64,000 nt of DNA from Marinobacter nanhaiticus D15-8W (GCF_036511935.1 NZ_AP028878.1:4526001-4590000); one strand, 5' to 3'. Numbered from the stretch's first letter, positions 17,142 through 26,812 are shown. The notes: generated by a model from the sequence alone, not told the origin. Numbers and translations are program-made.

Positions 17142-18911
17142 TTACCGGGCCGCCACACTCTCGCCCGGTAGCTTGAAGGTCCAGACCGTACCGCCCTGGT
17201 TGAAGTCCTTCACCACCTTGGCCACTTCGCCACCCCAAAGCGGAACTGCGCCGCCCCAGCCGGTGGTGATGGAGACATACTGCTCGCCGCCCATCTTCCA
17301 GGTGATCGGGGTGCCAACGATGCCGGTACCGGTGTTGAACTTGTACAGCTCCTTACCCGTCTTGGCGTCGAACGCCTTCAGGTAGCCTTCCGGCGTACCG
17401 GTGAACACCAGGTTGCCGGCGGTGGTCATGACACCACCCCACAGCGGCGCGGTATTCTCATAGCGCCAGACTTCCTTACCGGTCTTCGGGTCCATGGCCC
17501 GCAGCACGCCGATGTAATCGTCGTGGGCCGGCTTGATGGTGAAGCCCGCACCGAGGAAGGCTGCGCCCTTCTTGTAGGAGACAGGCTCGTTCCAGATATC
17601 CATGGACCACTCGTTGGACGGTACATAGAACAGTTCGGTATCCGGGTTATAGGCCATCGGCATCCAGTTCTTGCCGCCGAGGAACGCCGGTTGGGCGACC
17701 ACGACTTCCCCCTTTTTGCCGTCCATCTCCGCGGGGTTACCGGGGCGTCCGTTCTCCGCGAAGATCGGGCGGCCATTCTCGTCCAGGCCTTCGGCCCAGG
17801 TGATCTTGTTCACGAACGGGAAACCGCGGATGAACTTACCGTCCTCGCGGTTCAGAACGTACATAAAGCCGTTCCGGTCGGCGGTGGCGGCAGCTTTCAC
17901 CGTCTTGCCGTTTTCCTTGAGGTCGAAGGAGATCAGTTCGTTGACGCCGTCGTAATCCCAGCCGTCGTGGGGCGTGGTCTGGAAGTGCCACTTGATGCTG
18001 CCGTCGTCCGGATCGATCGCCAGGCGTGAAGACGAGAAGAGGTTATCGCCGGGGCGCAGGTGGGAGTTCCAGGGCGCCGGGTTGCCGGTACCGAAGAACA
18101 GGCTGTCGGTCTCCGGATCGTAAGTTCCGCCCAGCCAGGTCGCCGCGCCGCCGTTCTTCCACATATCGCCGGGCCAGGTCTTGCCAGCTTCGCCGCCGGA
18201 GATGCCGTTCTCGACTTTCTTGCCATCCTCGTAGACGTAACCCATGTGGCCTTCGACGGTCGGCCGGGTCCAGAGGATCTCGCCGGTGTTCGGATCGTAG
18301 GCCTCGACCTTGCCGACAACACCAAACTCACCCCCGGAGACGCCGGTAATCAGCTTCCCCTTCACCACGATCGGCGCGGCGGTGATCGCATAGCCTTCCT
18401 GATAGTCCGCTACTTTCTTGATCCATTGCACCTTGCCCGTGTTCTTGTCCAGGGCGACCAGCTTGGCGTCCAGGGTGCCGAAGAATACGTTGTCCCCGTA
18501 GATGGCCACGCCCCGGTTGATCACGTCACAGCAGGGCATGATGCCGTCCGGCAGGCGTGCATCGTATTGCCAGATCTCCTCGCCGGTATGGGCGTCGATG
18601 GCGTATACCCGGGAGTAGGAGGCGGTCACGTACATCACGCCGTCCTTCACCAGCGGCTGGGACTCCTGGCCGCGCTGCTTTTCACCCCCGAACGAGAAAG
18701 CCCAGACGGGCTGCAACTGCTTCACGTTGTCGACGTTCAGGTCATTCATCGGGCTGAATCGCTGCCCCTGCACGCCCATACCGTAAGTGACGACGTCGTC
18801 CACCGTGTCCTGATCAGCCAGAATGTCCTCATCAGTGACCGCATGGGCGCTTAACGAAACAGCCAGGGCCAGGGCGCTGGCCGCAAACTGTTTACCGAAC
18901 CTTGTACTCAT
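17142..18911 (-). CDS. exaA: PQQ-dependent alcohol dehydrogenase, predicted lanthanide type
   Basis: This 589-residue periplasmic quinoprotein has a signal peptide ending SAHA (about residue 25-28) and an eight-bladed propeller. The vicinal disulfide Cys127-Cys128 (in [10 protein letters not shown]) contacts PQQ. Metal ligands sit in SGGEFG (Glu) and GTGNPAPWN (Asn), and the catalytic Asp319 lies in [12 protein letters not shown]. Asp321, two residues on, is the position that is Asp in lanthanide enzymes (XoxF, PedH) and Ala or Ser in calcium enzymes. The ATG at 18911 has GGAGAG upstream; an earlier TTG is rejected. Electrons probably pass to the cytochrome c at 22331. Confidence 0.93.
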   Translation of the reverse strand: MSTRFGKQFAASALALAVSLSAHAVTDEDILADQDTVDDVVTYGMGVQGQRFSPMNDLNVDNVKQLQPVWAFSFGGEKQRGQESQPLVKDGVMYVTASYSRVYAIDAHTGEEIWQYDARLPDGIMPCCDVINRGVAIYGDNVFFGTLDAKLVALDKNTGKVQWIKKVADYQEGYAITAAPIVVKGKLITGVSGGEFGVVGKVEAYDPNTGEILWTRPTVEGHMGYVYEDGKKVENGISGGEAGKTWPGDMWKNGGAATWLGGTYDPETDSLFFGTGNPAPWNSHLRPGDNLFSSSRLAIDPDDGSIKWHFQTTPHDGWDYDGVNELISFDLKENGKTVKAAATADRNGFMYVLNREDGKFIRGFPFVNKITWAEGLDENGRPIFAENGRPGNPAEMDGKKGEVVVAQPAFLGGKNWMPMAYNPDTELFYVPSNEWSMDIWNEPVSYKKGAAFLGAGFTIKPAHDDYIGVLRAMDPKTGKEVWRYENTAPLWGGVMTTAGNLVFTGTPEGYLKAFDAKTGKELYKFNTGTGIVGTPITWKMGGEQYVSITTGWGGAVPLWGGEVAKVVKDFNQGGTVWTFKLPGESVAAR

Positions 18912-19038
18912 GGTTGCGCTCTCCAATCTCTTGTTATCGGTTTCAGCGGCGAACCGGGAAGATTTCCCGCCTCTCCTGCCATTCTTGGATCTGGCGACAA
19001 GAGCAACAATTGACCCCGAGTGCTGGTTATCTCATCAC

Positions 19039-19047
19039 TTGGTAGTA
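19039..19047 (-). promoter_or_regulatory. TTGGTAGTA motif upstream of exaA
   Basis: The motif is 128 bases upstream of the exaA ATG, exactly the spacing seen at the cytochrome c operon (22887 to 22759). Flanking bases CATCACTTGGTAGTAAGACC partly match the exaC copy. Confidence 0.62.
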
Positions 19048-19068
19048 AGACCTGGTTGGTTAGAGGGG

Positions 19069-19528
19069 GAGATTGCGTCCGGGATTGGGGGCGCCTCCGG
19101 CGCCTCAGAAGCTGAAGCTTCTGCTACACGCTCGAGTTGGCTGGGAATGTAGCCGTCGCTTCAGCTTCGGAGCAGCCCCCGCGGGGCTGCCTGGCGGGTG
19201 TGGATGAGAGATTGCGTCCGGGATTATGGGCACCTCCGGCGCCTCAGAAGCTGAAGCTTCTGCTACATGCTCGAGTTGTCTGGGAAATGTAGCCGACGCT
19301 TTAGCTTCGGAGCAGCCCCCAGGGCTGCCTGGTGGGCGCGGTTGAGAGACTGCGTGCCGGATTACGGGCGCCTCCGGCGCCTCAGAAGCTAAAGCTTCTG
19401 CTACATGCTCGAGTTGGCTGGGAATGTAGCCGACGCTTTAGCTTCGGAGGGGCCGCCAGGCCCCCAATTGTTGGATGCGGATCTCGGCCGCCCTTCGGTC
19501 GGCTCCGAAGCTAAAGCGTCGGCTACAT
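19069..19528. repeat. Three tandem ~139-bp palindrome-rich repeats
   Basis: Units begin near GAGATTGCGTCCGGGAT at about 19069, 19208 and 19346 (spacing 139 and 138 bases). Each holds GCGCCTCCGGCGCCTCAGAA, the palindromic GAAGCTGAAGCTTC or GAAGCTAAAGCTTC, a CTCGAG word and the arm AATGTAGCCGACGCTT(C/T)AGC. The last unit ends in the inverted arm CCGAAGCTAAAGCGTCGGCT. It shares arms with the elements at 14807 and 15024. This fills most of the gap between exaA and the metallohydrolase gene. Confidence 0.8.
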
Positions 19529-19594
19529 TTAAAACAACGTGAGTCAGCCTATGGCGGACATCGCAAACCGCATCGACCCACCTCATCCCGCGCC

Positions 19595-20530
19595 CTACTC
19601 CACCGGCAACATACTCAACGCCGCCCGCTCATATCGCGGATATAGGTGCGTCGTGGTCCGGATCAACTCATACCGCGCCTCGGCCACACCCGCGAAGCGC
19701 TCTGGAATCGGCGCGTTCATCACTTCGTTCAGCGTCAGCCCCTGCGCGGCGCTTTCGGTGAACAACGTCTCCAGCCAGGTCATGTAATCGCGCATCTGCG
19801 CAAACGCCTGGCCGTCGGTCACCAGCGGCCCGTGCCCGGGTACCAGGCGCTCGAATTCGATCTCCGACAACACCGCCAACTCCTCTTTCCAGACGTCCAA
19901 CCCCAGACTCTGGGGCGTGGTCAGCGCCCGGTCGAAGAACACCATATCCGAGGCGAACAACGTGCCCGTGGTCTTGTCGAGCACCACCAGATCCGCCCCG
20001 GTGTGACCGGTGAAACGGTAAAGCTGGAATTCGTGATCACCCACCGTCAGCGGGCCGGGCTGCAGCTCCCGAGTGGGCAGCCGGACCTCGGTCCCGCGCA
20101 TCCAGTCACCCACCATGCGGTACATGTTCTCGGCGAAATCATCACCACTGGCTTCAAGCATCGCGCGGGTTTCCGGCAGCGCCGCCAGCGCCTGTTCCGG
20201 GAAGGCCTGGCTGCCGAAGACATGATCCGGATGGTGGTGGGTCAACATCACCAGCGTCACCGGCTGGTCGGTGATCCCACGAATCGCATCATGCAAGGCA
20301 TCGCCATAACGCAGCGACGGCCCGGTATCGATCACCACCACCCCGGCATCGGTCACGATAAATGCCGTGTTGACGATATTGCCGCCGTTCTTGGTGGAGA
20401 AGTTCTCGGTCTTGCCCTCTACCATCCAGGTATTGGGCGCGATCTCTACCAGTTCGAGCTGGTATCGCAAATCCGCCTGGATGATCGGTAACCAGACGAG
20501 CGCGACGAGCACTACGACAAACCGGCTCAT
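19595..20530 (-). CDS. Quinoprotein relay system zinc metallohydrolase
   Basis: This 311-residue exported metallo-beta-lactamase-fold protein starts with a hydrophobic signal (MSRFVVVLVALVWLPIIQA) and has the zinc motif THHHPDHVFG (about residues 96-105), the later FTGHTGADLV and VPGHGPL. It matches the metallohydrolases that travel with PQQ dehydrogenases and SoxYZ-like carriers; their reaction is not established. Its ATG overlaps the stop of the SoxYZ-like gene by four bases, and it is the last gene of the four-gene operon 22759-19595. Confidence 0.85.
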   Translation of the reverse strand: MSRFVVVLVALVWLPIIQADLRYQLELVEIAPNTWMVEGKTENFSTKNGGNIVNTAFIVTDAGVVVIDTGPSLRYGDALHDAIRGITDQPVTLVMLTHHHPDHVFGSQAFPEQALAALPETRAMLEASGDDFAENMYRMVGDWMRGTEVRLPTRELQPGPLTVGDHEFQLYRFTGHTGADLVVLDKTTGTLFASDMVFFDRALTTPQSLGLDVWKEELAVLSEIEFERLVPGHGPLVTDGQAFAQMRDYMTWLETLFTESAAQGLTLNEVMNAPIPERFAGVAEARYELIRTTTHLYPRYERAALSMLPVE

Positions 20531-21303
20531 AGCGCCTCCCCCACATGCCGCAGGAACTGGTTGCCGTTGTTGTCCCGCATCCAGACTTCATACTGCGGCG
20601 GCGCCTCGGGCAGCTCGAACACGAACATGGGGTTCTCAGCGGCGGACTCGGACAGCGTCATGGTCAACAGCTTGTGCACCGCTTCACCCTCGCCGTCGCG
20701 GGCGCGCAGCTCCAGCTGTTCGATGTGGAAGGCGGGAATATTCCCCACCATCCCCGAATCCATCGGGTGGCGGACGAACACCTTCAACCGAGACGGGTTG
20801 GCCGGCGAGAAGGCCGCGCCCTTGATCTGGCCAAAGGTGTCTTCCCAATCCGGATTGGCCGACGCCAGACTCGGCGCGGTACACCCCCCGCCCGCCGCAT
20901 CCACGTGGGCGCTGCCGATATGCCATGTACCGTTAGCGTCCTGCACCGCAGCCCGCACCGTCGTTGCCTGTTGCACACGGAAATTGAGCGACACCACGCT
21001 CACGCGGGTAGTGGGTTCGTAGGTGAACAAATGGGGAATCGGGTTGAGGTCGACCCAGGTCATCACCTTCCTGACCGGCTCGTCAAAGTCGGAGAGATCC
21101 ACCGTCAGCGGCACCTGGGCGGAGTCCTCGGCAAACGGCGGCACCTGCAGGTCGATGCGATCGTCCAGTACCACCTCGGCCTTCTCGCCCAGGTAGCGTT
21201 CGAGGTTGTAGTCCCACATGGGCGAGGCGTAGGGGTCTTTCGGGAACGCCAAAGCCAGGGGTGCCACCAGCAGCCCCGGCAGTATCCACAGCCGCATGTT
21301 CAT
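20527..21303 (-). CDS. Quinoprotein-associated SoxYZ-like carrier protein
   Basis: This 258-residue secreted protein (signal MNMRLWILPGLLVAPLALAF) has an N-terminal SoxY-like part and a C-terminal SoxZ-like part (HPMDSGMVGNIPAFHIEQLE). It carries the conserved GGGCTAPS cysteine (about residue 138), the residue that in SoxY carries sulfur intermediates. The family is known only by its association with PQQ dehydrogenases. It is third in the operon. Confidence 0.85.
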   Translation of the reverse strand: MNMRLWILPGLLVAPLALAFPKDPYASPMWDYNLERYLGEKAEVVLDDRIDLQVPPFAEDSAQVPLTVDLSDFDEPVRKVMTWVDLNPIPHLFTYEPTTRVSVVSLNFRVQQATTVRAAVQDANGTWHIGSAHVDAAGGGCTAPSLASANPDWEDTFGQIKGAAFSPANPSRLKVFVRHPMDSGMVGNIPAFHIEQLELRARDGEGEAVHKLLTMTLSESAAENPMFVFELPEAPPQYEVWMRDNNGNQFLRHVGEAL

Positions 21304-21341
21304 ACGCCGGTCTCCTCATTGTTATTATCGGGATAGGACGA

Positions 21342-22277
21342 TTACTGGGCCGCCGGCGCCTCCTGGCTCGTCAGGATGGCGTCATAGAACGCCGGACGGT
21401 CGTAACGCAGCCCATACTCCGCGTAGATCGCTTCCATCCCGCCGGAACGCACCAGCCCGTCGACGATAGCCTCGATGGCATAGCCCAACTGCCGGTGTGT
21501 GTGCTTGACCGCCATGCCCACATCCCAGCTCTGCTTCACCATGCCCGGAAAGCCATTACCGGCCAGCCGGAAACGCTTGTCGGGATCCGTCGCCAGCAGG
21601 TAGTCCACCTCCGCGCGCATCCCCATGATCGCCGCCACCTCATTAGCCACCATGCCGTCGAACGCCGCGCCGATGTTGCGGTAATGGTGGGTGTTATCAC
21701 GCAGGCGCCCCTGGAACGTGGAGGACAGGTAGAAATCCGGCATGCTGTCGATTTCCACCCCAATAGGGTTGTACTGGAATACAGCGATGGTGGGCACGTC
21801 GTCGATGTCGTTAGGGTCGTAGGCGATCTGCCAGGCTTCCTCCTGGTAGGGGCCGAACATCACCACCTGCTCGTTGATGATCTCGCCGGTGGAGTCCTGC
21901 ATGTAGGCATAGGCCTTGTCGTAAGGCACGCGCATCATCACATCGGCGATGCGGCGCTTGGCCAGGTAGTGACCTTTCCAGACATTGTTGCGCAGGTCGT
22001 CCTCGAGGGTTTCGTCAGGCGTGATCCAGTGCACCTGGAAGTCCACCCCAAGCCCTTCCGCAATCTTCCGGCCCAGCGCCACATCCACGCCGGCCGGCTC
22101 GCCGTCCTTCATGAAGGAATACGGCGGGAAGTTCTCATACACCCCGACCCGCAGGTAGCCGGACTCGATGACGATGTCATAGGTTCGCTCGGGTGGGCGG
22201 TCCAGCGGCGATTCGGCCCAGGCCGCGAAGCCAACGCCTGTCAGCAGCACAGCTACCGCCCATCGAATCAATTGCAT
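21342..22277 (-). CDS. Quinoprotein-associated periplasmic binding protein
   Basis: This 311-residue protein has a signal peptide ending GFAAWA and a type II periplasmic-binding fold: YLRVGVYENFPPYSFMKDGEPAGVDVALGRKIAEGLG is split across the first lobe, with MMRVPYDKAYAYMQDST in the hinge region. It matches the extracellular solute-binding family found beside methanol and ethanol quinoproteins (MoxJ/PedI-like). It may help the dehydrogenase hand electrons to cytochrome c or assist maturation rather than transport. It is second in the operon. Confidence 0.85.
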   Translation of the reverse strand: MQLIRWAVAVLLTGVGFAAWAESPLDRPPERTYDIVIESGYLRVGVYENFPPYSFMKDGEPAGVDVALGRKIAEGLGVDFQVHWITPDETLEDDLRNNVWKGHYLAKRRIADVMMRVPYDKAYAYMQDSTGEIINEQVVMFGPYQEEAWQIAYDPNDIDDVPTIAVFQYNPIGVEIDSMPDFYLSSTFQGRLRDNTHHYRNIGAAFDGMVANEVAAIMGMRAEVDYLLATDPDKRFRLAGNGFPGMVKQSWDVGMAVKHTHRQLGYAIEAIVDGLVRSGGMEAIYAEYGLRYDRPAFYDAILTSQEAPAAQ

Positions 22278-22330
22278 GCCTGGCCCCTCCTGTCAGAAAC
22301 ACCCCGACGGCCGAACACGAACACCCGCCT

Positions 22331-22759
22331 TCACTCCGGCTTGGGAACCGACTCGACATAGGTCTTGATCGCCCAGATCGCGTTCTGGTCCAGGTTCTGC
22401 TTGAACGACGGCATGCCACGCTCGGTGCCGTTCAGCACCCGGCCGATAAAGTACTCGTCGTCCCACTCGGACAGCTCGCGCAAATCCGGTGTCAGGCCAC
22501 CGGACATAGCCTCGATGCCATGGCACACGGCGCAGTTGCCGGCATAACCGGCCTTGCCCACCTCGACCGCCTCGGCATTGAGATTGCCGTACTCGTTACC
22601 TTCGCGGAACGGGTTTTCCACCAAGGGCTCCGTGCCCAGATCCGGCAGTTTGCCGGTGTCCACAGGCTGTGGCGTGACATCGCCATGGCCCAGGACGAAC
22701 GTGGAGCCGGCCAGCAGACCCGCGGCGATGAATGCCTTCAGTGAAGATCGAGATGCCAT
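22331..22759 (-). CDS. Periplasmic c-type cytochrome (PedF-like)
   Basis: This 142-residue protein with an N-terminal signal has one heme-binding motif, CAVCHG (about residues 79-84), and an axial Met candidate in GMPSFKQNL near the C-terminus. It resembles cytochrome c-550 PedF, the electron acceptor of PQQ alcohol dehydrogenases. It is the first gene of the minus-strand operon and has its own TTGGTAGTA motif 128 bases upstream. Confidence 0.9.
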   Translation of the reverse strand: MASRSSLKAFIAAGLLAGSTFVLGHGDVTPQPVDTGKLPDLGTEPLVENPFREGNEYGNLNAEAVEVGKAGYAGNCAVCHGIEAMSGGLTPDLRELSEWDDEYFIGRVLNGTERGMPSFKQNLDQNAIWAIKTYVESVPKPE

Positions 22760-22886
22760 AACGTGTAACCCCTGTCTCTCTCAGCGTGCCGGCGAAAAAT
22801 TGTGATTGGGTGACCGGCACTTTTCTCCAGTGTATGGAGCAGGCAGGGGTGCCCGAATGCCACTTTGGGGCCTTCGGACTAGTTCC

Positions 22887-22895
22887 TTGGTAGTA
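22887..22895 (-). promoter_or_regulatory. TTGGTAGTA motif upstream of cytochrome c operon
   Basis: The motif is 128 bases before the cytochrome start, like that of exaA, with flank CCTTGGTAGTAGGC close to the exaC copy. It also lies about 150 bases before the divergent ABC operon at 23044 and could serve both directions. Confidence 0.62.
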
Positions 22896-23043
22896 GGCTG
22901 ACAGTGGCGTCGCCCGGCAGGCGCGACCAGCGGCGGGAAATTAGTTCTTTCGTACCGGTCGATTGGTACTTTCTGAATATTTCAGGCCACGCAGGCGAAC
23001 TCTACTCTGGAGGAAAACAACGATAACGCGCCGGAGAATTCGC

Positions 23044-24216
23044 ATGCGCACACCCTTACGGATCGCCGCTTTCCTGATCCTGCAAACCGTCCTGATCGCC
23101 GCCCCGGCCGCTGAGAGCCTGGACGTGCGCATCGGCTACATCCAGTGGAAACCCGACCCAGGGCCAGTCCTTTCCAACATCCTGCCGGAACCGGAAGACG
23201 CCGGATTGCGCGGCGCGGAACTGGGCATCGAGGACAACAACACCACCGGCCGCTTTCTCAAGCAGACCTACCATCTCGACGCAGTCATGGCGGAGTCTCC
23301 CGATGCCGCAAGAGCCGAACTCAAACGCATGCGCGACGCCGGTATCGAGCTGTTGGTGCTGAACGTGCCGGCGGACCTGCTGCGCGAGCTGACGGACGCC
23401 GCCGGCCCTGACACCCTGGTCTTCAACGCCGGCGCGCCGGACAACCACTTGCGCACCACCGACTGCCAGGCCCAGCTCCTGCACACCGCCCCCAGCCGCG
23501 CGATGCTCACCGACGCCCTGGCCCAGTGGCTGGCCAAACGCCAATGGCGCGAGATCTTCCTGATTACCGGCAGTACCGAGGGCGACAAGGCCTGGGCCGA
23601 GTCCTTCCGCCGTTCGGTCAAACGCTTTGGCGTAAAGATCGTGGAGGACAAGCCCTGGACCTTCGATGGCGACCTGCGCCGCACCGCCTCCAGCGAGTTG
23701 CCGCGCTTCACCCAGGGCGACGATTACGATGCGGTGGTGGTGGCCGACGAGCGCGGGGATTTCGGCGAGTACGTGCCCTTCAATACCTGGTTGCCGCGCC
23801 CGGTGGTCGGCACCCAGGGCATGATGCCCGTCGCCTGGCATCGCGTGGTGGAAAGCTGGGGCGCCGCACAATTGCAAAGCCGTTTCGAAGAACTCGCCGA
23901 CCGGCCCATGAACAGCGACGACTATGCCGCCTGGGCCGCGGTACGCAGTATCGGCGAGGCCGTCATCCGCACCAGCCAGGTCGATCACGTCACCCTGCGC
24001 GACTATATCTTCTCGGACAACTTCCAGCTCGCCGGCTTCAAGGGCCGCAAACTCGACTATCGCCGCTGGAACGGGCAACTGCGCCAGCCCATTCCCCTGG
24101 TGCATCCGCGCGCTCTGGTGTCGCAATCCCCCCAGGACGGCTTCCTTCACCCAACGACGGAACTGGACACCCTCGGCTTCGACGCGGCGGAAAGCCAGTG
24201 CCGCATCAACGGTTAA
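23044..24216 (+). CDS. PQQ-associated ABC transporter substrate-binding protein
   Basis: This 390-residue protein begins MRTPLRIAAFLILQTVLIA with cleavage near PAAES, followed by a type I periplasmic-binding fold (VRIGYIQWKPDP, LGIEDNNTTGRFLKQ, IFLITGSTEGDKAWAESF). It matches the branched-chain-amino-acid-type receptors restricted to PQQ-alcohol loci. The ATG at 23044 has GGAG upstream; an in-frame start at 22963 would put a non-signal tail in front. It is the first gene of the plus-strand operon to 26812. Confidence 0.87.
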   Translation: MRTPLRIAAFLILQTVLIAAPAAESLDVRIGYIQWKPDPGPVLSNILPEPEDAGLRGAELGIEDNNTTGRFLKQTYHLDAVMAESPDAARAELKRMRDAGIELLVLNVPADLLRELTDAAGPDTLVFNAGAPDNHLRTTDCQAQLLHTAPSRAMLTDALAQWLAKRQWREIFLITGSTEGDKAWAESFRRSVKRFGVKIVEDKPWTFDGDLRRTASSELPRFTQGDDYDAVVVADERGDFGEYVPFNTWLPRPVVGTQGMMPVAWHRVVESWGAAQLQSRFEELADRPMNSDDYAAWAAVRSIGEAVIRTSQVDHVTLRDYIFSDNFQLAGFKGRKLDYRRWNGQLRQPIPLVHPRALVSQSPQDGFLHPTTELDTLGFDAAESQCRING

Positions 24217-24251
24217 CCCGACAACAAGCACCCGATAACAAGGTGAACACA

Positions 24252-25247
24252 ATGAACAACCCCCTGCACGCGCTCAGCCTGGCCCTCGGCCTGACCTTCA
24301 CGTTACTGGCTCCCGCCTTCGCCGACCTGGCCTACGTCTCCAACGAGAAGGACAACACCCTGTCGGTGATCGACATGAACAGCCTGGAGGTGGTGAACAC
24401 CATCGACGTCGGCCAGCGCCCGCGGGGCATCCTGATGTCGAAGGACAATACGCTGCTATACATTTGCGCCAGTGACGACGACACCGTGCAGGTGCTCGAC
24501 CTGGCCACTCGCCGGATCGTCGACACCCTACCCTCCGGCGAAGACCCGGAGCAGTTTGCGCTGCACCCCAATAACCGCCATCTTTATATTGCCAACGAGG
24601 ACGACGCCATCGTCACCATCGTCGATGTAAAGACCAAGGAGGTACTGGGCCAGATCGACGTGGGCCTGGAACCCGAAGGCATGGCGGTGAGCCCCGACGG
24701 CAAGTGGGCGGTCAACACCAGCGAGACCACCAACATGCTGCACTGGATCGATACCGAGACCCTCGAACTGGTGGACAACACCGTGGTCGACCAGCGCCCG
24801 CGCCATGTGGAGTTCACAAAGGACAGCAAGATCGCCTGGGCCTCCTCCGAGATCGGCGGCACCGTCACCATCGTCAACGTGGACGACCGCAAGATCCTCA
24901 AGACGCTGACCTTCGAGATCAACGGCGTGCACCCGGACAAGGTGCAGCCGGTGGGCATCAAGCTCACCTCGGACGGCAAGTACGCCTTCGTCGCCCTCGG
25001 CCCGGCCAACCATGTGGCGGTGGTGGACGCCCAGACCTATGAAGTGCTGGACTACCTGCTGGTGGGTGGCCGCGTGTGGCAACTGGACTTCAGCGCGGAT
25101 GAGTCCCTGCTGCTGACCACCAATGGCGTGACCGGCGATGTCTCCGTCATCGATGTGGACGACCTCGTGGTCATCAAATCCATCAAGGTGGGCCGCTACC
25201 CCTGGGGGGTGGTCGTCACGCCTGAGGCCAAATCCCCAGAAGCATGA
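24252..25247 (+). CDS. PQQ-associated YVTN beta-propeller protein
   Basis: This 331-residue secreted protein (signal to about residue 25, LAPAFADLAYVSNEKDN) has repeated YVTN/surface-layer-type blades such as NTLSVIDMNSLEVVNTIDVG, RPRGILMSKDN and EPEGMAVSPDGKW. It is part of the PQQ-linked catabolism set that accompanies the ABC transporter. Its molecular role is unknown. The stop overlaps the ATPase start by four bases. Confidence 0.87.
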   Translation: MNNPLHALSLALGLTFTLLAPAFADLAYVSNEKDNTLSVIDMNSLEVVNTIDVGQRPRGILMSKDNTLLYICASDDDTVQVLDLATRRIVDTLPSGEDPEQFALHPNNRHLYIANEDDAIVTIVDVKTKEVLGQIDVGLEPEGMAVSPDGKWAVNTSETTNMLHWIDTETLELVDNTVVDQRPRHVEFTKDSKIAWASSEIGGTVTIVNVDDRKILKTLTFEINGVHPDKVQPVGIKLTSDGKYAFVALGPANHVAVVDAQTYEVLDYLLVGGRVWQLDFSADESLLLTTNGVTGDVSVIDVDDLVVIKSIKVGRYPWGVVVTPEAKSPEA

Positions 25248-25996
25248 CCATCGAAGTCGATCGCGTCAGTTTCCAGTACGGGCGGCGGCCCGTGCTCCGG
25301 GAGGTCAGTTTCGACCTGACCCCCGGCGCCTTCCACGCCATGCTCGGGCCCAACGGCGCGGGCAAGTCCACCCTGTTCGGCCTCATCACCCGGCTGCTTG
25401 CACTGCAATCCGGCGATATCAAGTTGCGGGGCCGTTCCCTGCGTGAACAGCCCGCCGCCGCGATGCAGGAAATCGGCGTGGTGTTCCAGCAGAACGCCCT
25501 GGACCTGGACCTGACCGTGCGTCAGAACCTGATGTACCACGCCGCCCTGCACGGCATGGCCCGGAAAGCCGCCCGCCAACGCTGCGACGCCGAACTGGCC
25601 CGCTTCGACCTCACCGAACGGGCCAACGACAGCGTGCGCCAGCTCAACGGCGGCCACCGCCGACGGGTGGAAATCGCCCGCGCCCTGCTGCACCACCCCA
25701 GCCTGCTGTTACTCGACGAACCCACCGTCGGCCTGGATGTCCCCAGCCGCAAGGCCCTCAACGCCCATGTCCGCCGCCTGTGCGCCGACGACGGCCTGAC
25801 CGTGCTCTGGGCCACCCACCTGATCGAGGAAGTGGAACCGCAGGACCGCATCCTCATCCTGCACGAAGGCCAGCTCCTCGCCGACGGCCACGGCGACGCC
25901 ATCTGCCAGGCCCAGGGCCAGCCCACCCTGGCGGATACGTTCCAGGCCCTCACGGGCGAAAGCCAACACCGGGCGGATACCGCCAGCCAAACATGA
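25244..25996 (+). CDS. ABC transporter ATP-binding protein, PQQ-alcohol cluster
   Basis: This 250-residue ATPase shows Walker A LGPNGAGKST (about residues 35-44), a signature region VRQLNGGHRRRVEIARAL (with GG in place of the usual SGGQ) and Walker B SLLLLDEPTVGLD. It energises the ABC-2 type permease downstream. It belongs to the subfamily linked to quinoprotein alcohol oxidation, and the substrate (export of a toxic product or cofactor, or assembly) is not known. Confidence 0.9.
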   Translation: MTIEVDRVSFQYGRRPVLREVSFDLTPGAFHAMLGPNGAGKSTLFGLITRLLALQSGDIKLRGRSLREQPAAAMQEIGVVFQQNALDLDLTVRQNLMYHAALHGMARKAARQRCDAELARFDLTERANDSVRQLNGGHRRRVEIARALLHHPSLLLLDEPTVGLDVPSRKALNAHVRRLCADDGLTVLWATHLIEEVEPQDRILILHEGQLLADGHGDAICQAQGQPTLADTFQALTGESQHRADTASQT

Positions 25997-26008
25997 GGGC
26001 AGACTGAT

Positions 26009-26812
26009 ATGCGACCGGCCCACTACTGGCACTGCTTCGTCGGCATCCAGATCCGCGAATGGCTGCGCTTCTGGCAGCAACGCACCCGCTTCGCCAGCGC
26101 CCTGGTGCGCCCGCTGCTCTGGCTGGTGGTCTTCGCCGCCGGCTTCCGCGCCGTACTGGGCGTGTCCATCATCCCGCCCTACGACACCTACATCACCTAC
26201 GAAACCTACATCGCCCCCGGCCTGTGCGGCATGATCACCCTGTTCAACTCTATGCAGGGTGCACTGTCCATGGTCTACGACCGGGAACTGGGCAGCATGC
26301 GCGTGCTGCTCATGAGCCCTCTGCCCCGCCCCTTCCTGCTGGTCACCAAACTGCTCGCCATGGGCGTGGTGTCCGTCGCCCAGGTGTATGTGTTCCTGCT
26401 CATCGCCTGGTTCTTCGACGTCGAGCCCCCGCCGATGGGCTACCTCGCCGTCTTCCCCGCCCTGCTCCTCACCGCCCTCATGCTCGGCGCCCTCGGCCTC
26501 ATCATCGCCACCTGGATCAAGCAACTGGAGAACTTCGCCGGGGTGATGAACTTCGTGATCTTTCCGATGTTCTTCCTCTCCTCGGCGCTGTATCCGCTAT
26601 GGAAGATGCAGGATGCCAGTCCGGTGCTGTATTGGATCTGCCAGGTGAATCCGTTTACCCATGCTGTTGAGGCGATTCGGTTTGCGCTTTATCTCGAGTG
26701 GAGCCCGGTGGCGTTTGGGGTTTTGGTGGGGGTGACGGGGGTGCTGGCGATTGGGGCTTCGGTGGGGTTTCGGCCTCAGAGGACGAGGATTATTGGGGTG
26801 AAGGCGGGCTGA
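26009..26812 (+). CDS. ABC-2 type permease (PedC-like)
   Basis: This 267-residue protein has about six membrane helices and the ABC-2 pattern YETYIAPGLCGMITLFNSMQ, MVYDRELGSMRVLLMSPLPR and FFLSSALYPLWKM. It pairs with the preceding ATPase. The last ~150 bases switch to G/T-rich codons, unlike the rest of the operon, where the acquired AT-rich segment begins nearby. Confidence 0.87.
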   Translation: MRPAHYWHCFVGIQIREWLRFWQQRTRFASALVRPLLWLVVFAAGFRAVLGVSIIPPYDTYITYETYIAPGLCGMITLFNSMQGALSMVYDRELGSMRVLLMSPLPRPFLLVTKLLAMGVVSVAQVYVFLLIAWFFDVEPPPMGYLAVFPALLLTALMLGALGLIIATWIKQLENFAGVMNFVIFPMFFLSSALYPLWKMQDASPVLYWICQVNPFTHAVEAIRFALYLEWSPVAFGVLVGVTGVLAIGASVGFRPQRTRIIGVKAG

